NCBI GenBank assembly: GCA_027596195.1
Contig: JADGJG010000069.1
Span: 1-52,132 of the forward strand
From: Podochytrium sp. JEL0797
Taxonomy: Eukaryota > Chytridiomycota > Chytridiomycetes > Chytridiales > Chytriomycetaceae
Length of the DNA: 52,132 nt
Direction: 5' to 3'
In this document: piece after piece, positions 45,201-52,132 of the stretch
Numbering within the stretch: position 1 is the stretch's first letter
Layout: each line of letters begins with the position of its first letter
The notes under the pieces: model-generated
What the model saw: the letters and a program-made list of their open reading frames with translations, nothing else
Told to the model about the DNA's origin: nothing
Databases searched by the model: none
Made by a program: the position numbers and the translations under genes

Positions 45201-48200
45201 ACGCGAAAGCTTCGAGCAACAACTTGGAAGCTGAAACCGCAAACTCCGAAGTAGTCGTAGCCGCCATACCAATCATTGTAGCGTTGTCCTTGAAGCACCC
45301 GCGAGAGTCCATCGGGTTGAGGTGCATGAGGAAATCCGCCGTCGCTTGCTCGGTGCGCGTTAACCCCCCAATTTCAACAACAGCATGCCCGCTTCCAACA
45401 AACTGCGGTTCCCCCTCCCCAACACGCTGCGAAAACGGACCATATTCAACCCGGACCCTCAACGACTGATTCCGTTCCTCCGCCTGCGGCAGCCCCTCAA
45501 AATAACTGCTGCGCTTCTCAAACTGCCCCACCAATAATCCCGCAAACACCTCCGCCGAATAGAGTTTTCCATGAGCAAAATGATCTCCATCAGCATTACA
45601 CTCGTGTTCCTTTGGAGGGTCCGACATTCCGATCGGGACTTGGCTGTCGTCTGGGAAGATGCGGTAAACCAGATTGGAAACGTTCCCCTCCAAGAACTTG
45701 CGAGCATTGTCGTCTTTGGTGGCCTTCTTCTCCTCTGTGCTCGGTTTCTCTCCAGCGAGCTTCGCGGCAGCCTTGGCAGCCTTGGCAGCCTTGGCAGTAC
45801 CCTTGCCCTTCTTGGCAGCCTTGGCAGGACCCTTGCCCTTCTTGGCGGTGTTGGCAGCTTCGGCGGCAGCCTTTTCTTGAGCCAGCTTGGATCTGAAGTC
45901 GCGAGAGGTTTTGAACTCAGTCAAGAACGTAAACATCTTGTGAGCGTGGCCGTTGCTGAGCCCCCACGCTTCGGCGCAAGTCTTTCGAGTTGGTTCGTCG
46001 GGAATCAAAGAAATCAAACTCGGGATGATGGCCCCGCGCAGATTCTTGAGACATGCCGAGTCCCTCTTCGGATCCGCACTCAGATACATCCGCTCCCCTC
46101 CCACCACCTCCTCCACAACGAACCCAACGGACCCATTCTCCATGCGCCGCTTCCACTCCTTCTCCACACACTTGAAACGAGCGTCTTCATGGTTCAACAC
46201 GAGATCCAGCATATGGTAGAGAATCCAATCAGGGCCGTTGGTGGGAGTGAGTTTCGTGAGCGAGAGGACCGTGTCCAAGAGGAAGATGAAGGCACACTCG
46301 GAGGAAGCCACAAAGGTATCTCGAAACAAGGCACGAAGCTGACTGGGAGTGTACTCGCGTAGAACATGGTGGTCGAGAGAATCTGCGGAGCCCAGGCGGT
46401 GGAAATCGCGGGAATGGAGGAACGCGACATCGCGGCCAATGAGATCGGTGTGGTCGGTGGAGGGGATGGTGGCTCGAGCCGTAATGGCAGGGTTGGACAG
46501 AATGGCCAAGTGGAGCAGTGGGACCCAAAACGCGAAACCGGACACACAGACGCGAGTCGCCACATACATCAAATGGACGGCATGAATGAATTTGACGAGG
46601 ATGGCTTTTTCTTCCTCCTTCACCGCCACTGCGGTTTTGAACATGTGGGTTAGAAAATGATCGGGTGTGATGTCAAAAGTGAAACTCACCGATGGCAGTC
46701 AAAGTCGAATAAATCTGACTCAGCTCGGTTTGGGGATTCAAACCACTCTTGGTCTTGACATGCGGACTGCGCTCCATGAGCATTCTGCATGCCCCGATTG
46801 CGCGCTCCCTGTATTTTGCAAAAAAATCAGGTGGAGATTCGAAAAGTGGAGATGGAGCGAAACAAACAAAAACAAAACTCACGCCCTCAATCGAAACTCA
46901 TCAGTGATGTTCCCGTCATCCAACTTTTGGACGTCCTCAATGACGCTCGTCAACATCAAATCGATGTTGTGCTTCTGCTCCTCGTAGTCATCCACGCTCA
47001 TATCGCCAACATTCTTCGCGGCCTTGTACTCCTCGCCATCTATCCGAGGCGGCAGATTCCTCCTCCCCTTCTCCACCACACCCGCCACATCCTCCACATC
47101 CACATCCATCGGATCCGCTGCGGCGCTCGCGAGCTCGGGAGGCGCCGATTCAGCTGCTGATTCGATCGCTGGCTCACTCAAACCCGAATCCCCATCCTCC
47201 ATCTCCACCGGCGCATCCATCCCCATATCCGTCCCATTCCGATCGAGCACGCTGAATAAGCCTGGGAACAAGTCAATGAATCCAACAGGAGGCTCTTTGG
47301 GGGGATTGAACTTGTACTTTCCCCGTGTCCAGTGCTCGTCCTTTCCACGACGGCGATGCGTTGGAACCAACTCGAATGAATCCGACACATCAGTCTCCGC
47401 GACTTTGACAATGAATGGCACCGTCAACACCTGCGCACCGCGAGACTCGGGCAGCAGCGACTGATTCCGAACTCGAAACGACACCGAATGGCGGGGTACA
47501 GGAAGTTGCTTGAAGTGGAATGGAACGTCAACCGTCGTTTTGCCAGCGTTTGGATCCCGTGCGGCTTGCAGATCGATCGTGAGCGTGGCTTTGTCAAAGT
47601 AGGGTTTCGCGTGCGTCGACGGATCCTTCAAGTGCAGCAGCATGGCCCACAACTTGGCACCATCGAGCTTGCAGATCGACTCAGCTGATGTCATGGACTT
47701 CACAGTAGAAGCAGAGTTGACTCGTGTCTCCAACGCAGCAAGGTTCAACGGACCCAAAGGCGCGAGCGAAACTGCGTTCAGGACCAAAGCGGGAAGAATC
47801 CCTCCAAAGTTGTCCTTGCCGCGTTCAATCTTGCCCGATGACGAATTTGAAGAGACGCGGATCCTGCAGTGGTTGGATTTCGGTTTGGAGGAGGAGGTGA
47901 AGGCCTGAGCGCCGAAGGTCAACGACTCCGCGTTGGATTTGCGCTGGAGCTCAAAGTGGGTTGGCAGCATCTTGGCCTGGGAGTGGAGCTGCAGCTGCTC
48001 TTGCTCGGTCTCCTTGAAGCACCAAACCCGGTTGGCTTGGTGGTCCAACAAGAGCACGTGGTTGTCGAGAACCACCCGGACGCCTCGGGTTGCGAAGGCT
48101 GCGGCTGGGGGATATCGGCGGAATTTCGTGAACGAAACCCGGTTGTTGACCAAGTTGCAGACGGGAATGTACTAGAAAATAAAAACACGCGTATTTGAGC

Positions 48201-50481
48201 CAAAGTCTTCGAGAAAAAATTTAATCAAAAACAAGAAACTCACGTCTTGAACTTCGTCTCCAGAACTCCAAAACACAACCAAAAGCAGCAAAACACCTCC
48301 AACTTCCTTGGAGGTCTCCTTGATCTCACTCGCGAACTTCTTTTCCAAAAGGACCCCAGGCCTATAATACGCATTCTTGTCGAGTTGCCCGCGATTCAGA
48401 AGGTGGAGAATGGCAGAGAGCGCGGTTTCGACTTCTCGGATCTTCAGCGTAGAAACAGCTGGCATCATCTTGTCGACCGAAAGACGAAGGCCCATGGTTG
48501 CAAGCTTGATGATGTTGCCCACCATGGAATCCACTTGGCAGCACTCCAAAAACTCGGCAGTGGTGATTGGCTCCTTGTCCACGAGAATACCACTCAGAAG
48601 ATCTTCGGAATCATATAAAAGAAGGCGGAAATCAGAAAGAATGCTCAAATCGAGACCTTCGAGAACGAAATCAAAAAATCTCACCAAAACTCTCCACTGA
48701 CATTGCCGCCGACGCCTCCTCATCCGCAACGTCAACACAATCTGACGCAATATCCCGCTTGTGCTCGGAGAACTTGTTGCCCATGTAATCATGGATTCGG
48801 TGGGCGACTTCAGTGGCCATTGCGTTCCGGACAGCAGCAACTGGGGTGAAGCCGTTTGTCTGCTGGAACTGGATTGGACGGGTCCCCTTCTCCTTCGAAA
48901 CCACCAGACAGTTCTTCTTCGCCTCCTCAAACGACTCTTCAACCGCGAGACCCAACCCGGCAACGTACGCATCCTTCATGATTTCGGGATCCATCAAGAA
49001 CTCGTACATCGTTTCGTATGGCGAAGGCTCGAGTGGGATGCCCAAGAAGAGAACCACGGCCTCGAACGACTGGACAACGAACGAGTTGACTTCCTGCTTG
49101 TTCTCGGCAGTAGGGATCTGGCGAGGTTCAATGGGAGGGCCGTTTGGCCGAAACTCTCTACTGTAGTGGATGGCGGTAGTACCAATCCTGTGCGTGTGGG
49201 CTACTGGATGCGCCGTGACGATCTTGCGCACCCCTGGGATGGGCTGGGTGGGGATGCGAGAAATGCCCTCGAACTGATAGTCGAGGGGGAGGATGGCTTT
49301 GGCGGCATGGGAACCAGAAGCCCACACACTGATGACATTCGCACTTCCACCACCCATCAGCTGCAGGAGTGCGATAGTGATTCGATGCGCGAGGTTCTTG
49401 AGGTGGTCCTGGGATTTCTGCGCAGCGGAAGACCACCGCCTGTCCTCCTCCGACAAATCCCCGCAAGTCTTGACATGGGTGTGCGACAGAATGGGACAGA
49501 AGGGGCACACGTCGGAGGTCATGCTTGTCAGGGTGGAGATGGGTTCGTTCGAGACTTCACCCTTGGCGATGCGTTCCTGCATGGGGCCTTGCCAGGTGTT
49601 GGAATTGAGATCATATGTGGTGACTGGAAGGCCCAAGACTTTCTCAATATATTTGTATCCGCACTGGTGAGTCTCGGTTAGACTCAGGAATACGAATAAA
49701 ATATAGAATAATACGCACCTCATAAATCGCGTTTTGCAAGTCCGCAGTCAAACATGAACCCTTCACCATACCAAAATAGAATTCCAGAGGGCATTGAAAC
49801 TCATGGAGGGCAATGTTGAAGACAGCGTTCGGAGCCACAAGTCGCATTTGCTCGAACTGTTCGTCAGTGGAGAGCGTGGTGTCTCGGAGGGGGTGTTGTT
49901 GTTCAAAATACTCGGCGTAAAGCTGGAATCCTTCCAAGACTTTGATGGTGCCGCGGCCGTTTTCGAGACGGAGACAAAGCTCAGTTCCGAGACGAATGTA
50001 GAGCTCTGGCATCATTGTCACGATGGTGGTGTGGTGTCTTGCTCCGTGGAGTGTTTCTTCTGGAGGGAGTTGTGGGCCAACGTTCAAACGAAGGTGCTCG
50101 CAGGGCTGAAATAACCTGTATTAGAATGTTGAATAGGTTTAATTTGCAACATACCGATTCAAGCGCAGTTGTGGTGGATGTTTTGGCTGTCTTGAGTTTC
50201 TTGGCCAGCGGCATCGACGGAAAAGATTTCTCGTACGACTGAGCTGCCACTGGAGGGGATGTGGTGGAAGCCGCTGCTGATGCAAACGACTTGGACGATC
50301 GCGTAACACGACGAGATGATGGCTCCCCAGCAAGAGTGTGGGAACCGTGTTGCGGCACAATGTTGGTGCCGTGTGTGCCGCCGAATTGCAGGAGCAACTG
50401 GCTTTTCCCTTTGCTTCTCGGCTCAGGTGGAGTGGAGCGGGCAGTCGCGGAGGACGAGGATGTGGCAGATTGCTTTGACAT
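42219..50481 (-). CDS. giant Fanzor-like protein, copy 3
   Basis: Exons are those of copy 1 shifted by 19,890 bp, with an identical translation. Confidence 0.55.
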
Positions 50482-50774
50482 GTTATGATGAAATTTAACG
50501 AAATTTTTTCCTGGGCCGCGGCGGTTTCATTGGGCGAATTTCGAGGGGTCAGACAAAGCAGGACGTTGAACGCAAACATTCCATTCACCAAATGGGCATA
50601 ACAAACACCATCAAAAACCCAATATTTCGAAATGATAAATAGGTATATGTAAGCGCGTTTTCTTTTTTCTTATCGCGCAAAACGAGATAAAATGAAAAGA
50701 CAAGAACCCCATCCCACCCCACTCCATGAAATCATAAGCTGTTTTTTTAATGCAAAGTAGAAAAAGAAAATAAA

Positions 50775-52132
50775 TCAAAGAGGCTTGTGCTTGCAGTTTT
50801 TAGCATGAGTACCAGCATGTCCTTTGGTTGTAAATGTGGAGGTGCAGAGCTCATGGGGGCAAGGGAAGGAGGGTCTCTCAGAAGGATCCTGATGGGTGTT
50901 TTCATGTTGTTGGAGGTCCTTCTTGGATTTGAATTTCTTGCCAGGACATTTCACGCAGACAAATTCGTGACCCGTCGCGCAAGGGACAAGGGTGTCTGGG
51001 TTGGTTTCGATCAAGTGCATCTCCAAATGGGCCACCAAATCCGGAAATCTCAAGTATGCAGTTGGGCATGTTGGACACTTGAATCCTCCCCTGGGATCAC
51101 GATACCTGGGGCTGTCTTTTTCGGAGAGAGCATGTTGGATGACGGCTGAGAACTTTTCGAACTTGGTTTTGCAAGAGGAAACCACGCATGGGAAGGAAAG
51201 GACCTTTGGCTTGGATGCGACAGGATTGGTGGTGGTGGATGGAATTCGTTGACGTTTCGAACAGTAAGCCTCATGGGGGTGAAGTTTGGTGCTACTGACG
51301 GATTCTTTCCCACAGTGCCCACACATGAATTTGCGCCATGAGCCATGATACGCTTCGTGCGGGGCGGTATGCTGTGTCTCCATGTGGGTAATGATGAAAG
51401 ACAAGCTTGACATGGTGAACTCGCAGGCCGGGCAGTTGAACAAGGAGGGGCCTGGGAACTCTTGAGCGGCGGCTTCGTGGATCCCGTTTAGATGGTCAAC
51501 GACTTCGGCAAGCGAGCCAAACGCTGAGGTGCAAGACTTGACGCTGCACTTGAACACGAGCTTAGCAGCGGCAGCCGATTCCACTTTCTTCACGGCCAAC
51601 TTCTCGGCTTGTTGTTCGGCCCAAGTGACGAGCGGTTCTGGTGCTGCGGGATCAGGAACAAACGACCCGTGACCACTTTTCACGAATCCATGCGAATTCT
51701 TGAGGTGCAGAAGGTGTTCGACCCATGTTGGTTGCTTCTTGTTGCAGAATTTGCATGCAATAGGAGTCATAAGGGGGCTGGTGATCTGATGGGCAATTTT
51801 TTTTTCGCCGACACCGACGGCCTTGTGGAAAGAATTAGCAAACACAGAATAGTCAATTTGATTCCACGCCTTCTCAATCCATTTGCAAATTTCGAGATGG
51901 GAAACCTTCGCACCATTCACGAGGGACATGTGCTCCGACCATGACTGCCGCAAATGATCCTTGAAGGGTTTTATGATGCCTACATCCAGTGGTTGCAGAA
52001 TGGACGTGTATCCACCAGGAATCACAGCGATATCGACGTTTGCCTGCTGCAATCTCTGCTTAACGCGATCAGTCAAATGGGCCGACATGGAATCCCAGAT
52101 GAGCAACTTGCGCTTGCGGGTTGGGTCGATGG
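50775..52132 (-). CDS. DDE transposase C-terminus with C2H2 fingers, copy 3; open at the window end
   Basis: Identical to the other copies, but here the frame runs off the window. If the sequence continues, this is the one copy whose missing N-terminus (helix-turn-helix, first Asp) could still be present beyond 52132. Confidence 0.78.
   Translation of the reverse strand, partial: IDPTRKRKLLIWDSMSAHLTDRVKQRLQQANVDIAVIPGGYTSILQPLDVGIIKPFKDHLRQSWSEHMSLVNGAKVSHLEICKWIEKAWNQIDYSVFANSFHKAVGVGEKKIAHQITSPLMTPIACKFCNKKQPTWVEHLLHLKNSHGFVKSGHGSFVPDPAAPEPLVTWAEQQAEKLAVKKVESAAAAKLVFKCSVKSCTSAFGSLAEVVDHLNGIHEAAAQEFPGPSLFNCPACEFTMSSLSFIITHMETQHTAPHEAYHGSWRKFMCGHCGKESVSSTKLHPHEAYCSKRQRIPSTTTNPVASKPKVLSFPCVVSSCKTKFEKFSAVIQHALSEKDSPRYRDPRGGFKCPTCPTAYLRFPDLVAHLEMHLIETNPDTLVPCATGHEFVCVKCPGKKFKSKKDLQQHENTHQDPSERPSFPCPHELCTSTFTTKGHAGTHAKNCKHKPL

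Larger units (their letters stand above)
42188..52132 (-). mobile_element. 9,945-bp repeat unit, copy 3, ending on the last base of the window
   Basis: It is indistinguishable from copies 1 and 2. The window ends at the same base at which copies 1 and 2 end, so the array here is exactly three whole periods. Confidence 0.8.

Noticed and set aside
22298..52132. Reading the array as a CRISPR-like or satellite structure
   Set aside because: The period is 9,945 bp with full genes inside and no spacers.

Overview
The window is eukaryotic nuclear DNA, most likely from a zoosporic (flagellated, chytrid-type) fungus. The coding regions are cut by many short GT-AG introns, mostly about 40-75 nt. There is a complete CFAP57 gene, which implies a motile axoneme, beside genes that are ordinary in fungi: kinesin-5, PCF11, amidases, a nitrilase and an EMC10-like gene. 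No prokaryotic operon logic applies. Gene models below were joined by hand from splice sites and checked for reading-phase continuity. The assignment to a flagellated fungus is inference.

Left part (1-22297): a single-copy gene-dense arm. In order it holds the 3' part of a kinesin-5 gene (+), a 1,122-aa coiled-coil protein of unknown function (+), two tandemly duplicated amidase genes (-), a WW-domain/polyQ protein (-), PCF11 of the mRNA 3'-end machinery (+), a 105-aa orphan protein (+), CFAP57 (+), an EMC10-like ER membrane complex subunit (-) and a nitrilase (-). The amidase duplication also copied the last 41 codons of the coiled-coil gene, and that fragment still reads in frame.

Right part (22298-52132): a 9,945-bp unit repeated three times, head to tail, with no difference that I could find. 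The block is exactly 3 x 9,945 bp and ends on the last base of the window. Each unit carries two minus-strand genes. One is the C-terminal half of a pogo/Tigger-type DDE transposase fused to about eight C2H2 zinc fingers; it is cut by the unit boundary, so its N-terminus and first catalytic Asp are missing. The other is a ten-exon gene for a predicted 2,554-aa protein. Its last ~800 residues have the layout of a TnpB/Fanzor-type RuvC nuclease: a candidate RuvC-I Asp, a Glu just before an S-T-x-x-C-x-C-G knuckle, a second Cys pair and a D-x-D-x-S RuvC-III-like motif. If right, this is a very large Fanzor-like nuclease travelling with a DDE transposase. The perfect identity and whole-number copy count also make an assembly-graph artefact (a self-loop unrolled three times) a serious possibility, so the biology of one unit and the reality of the array should be judged separately.
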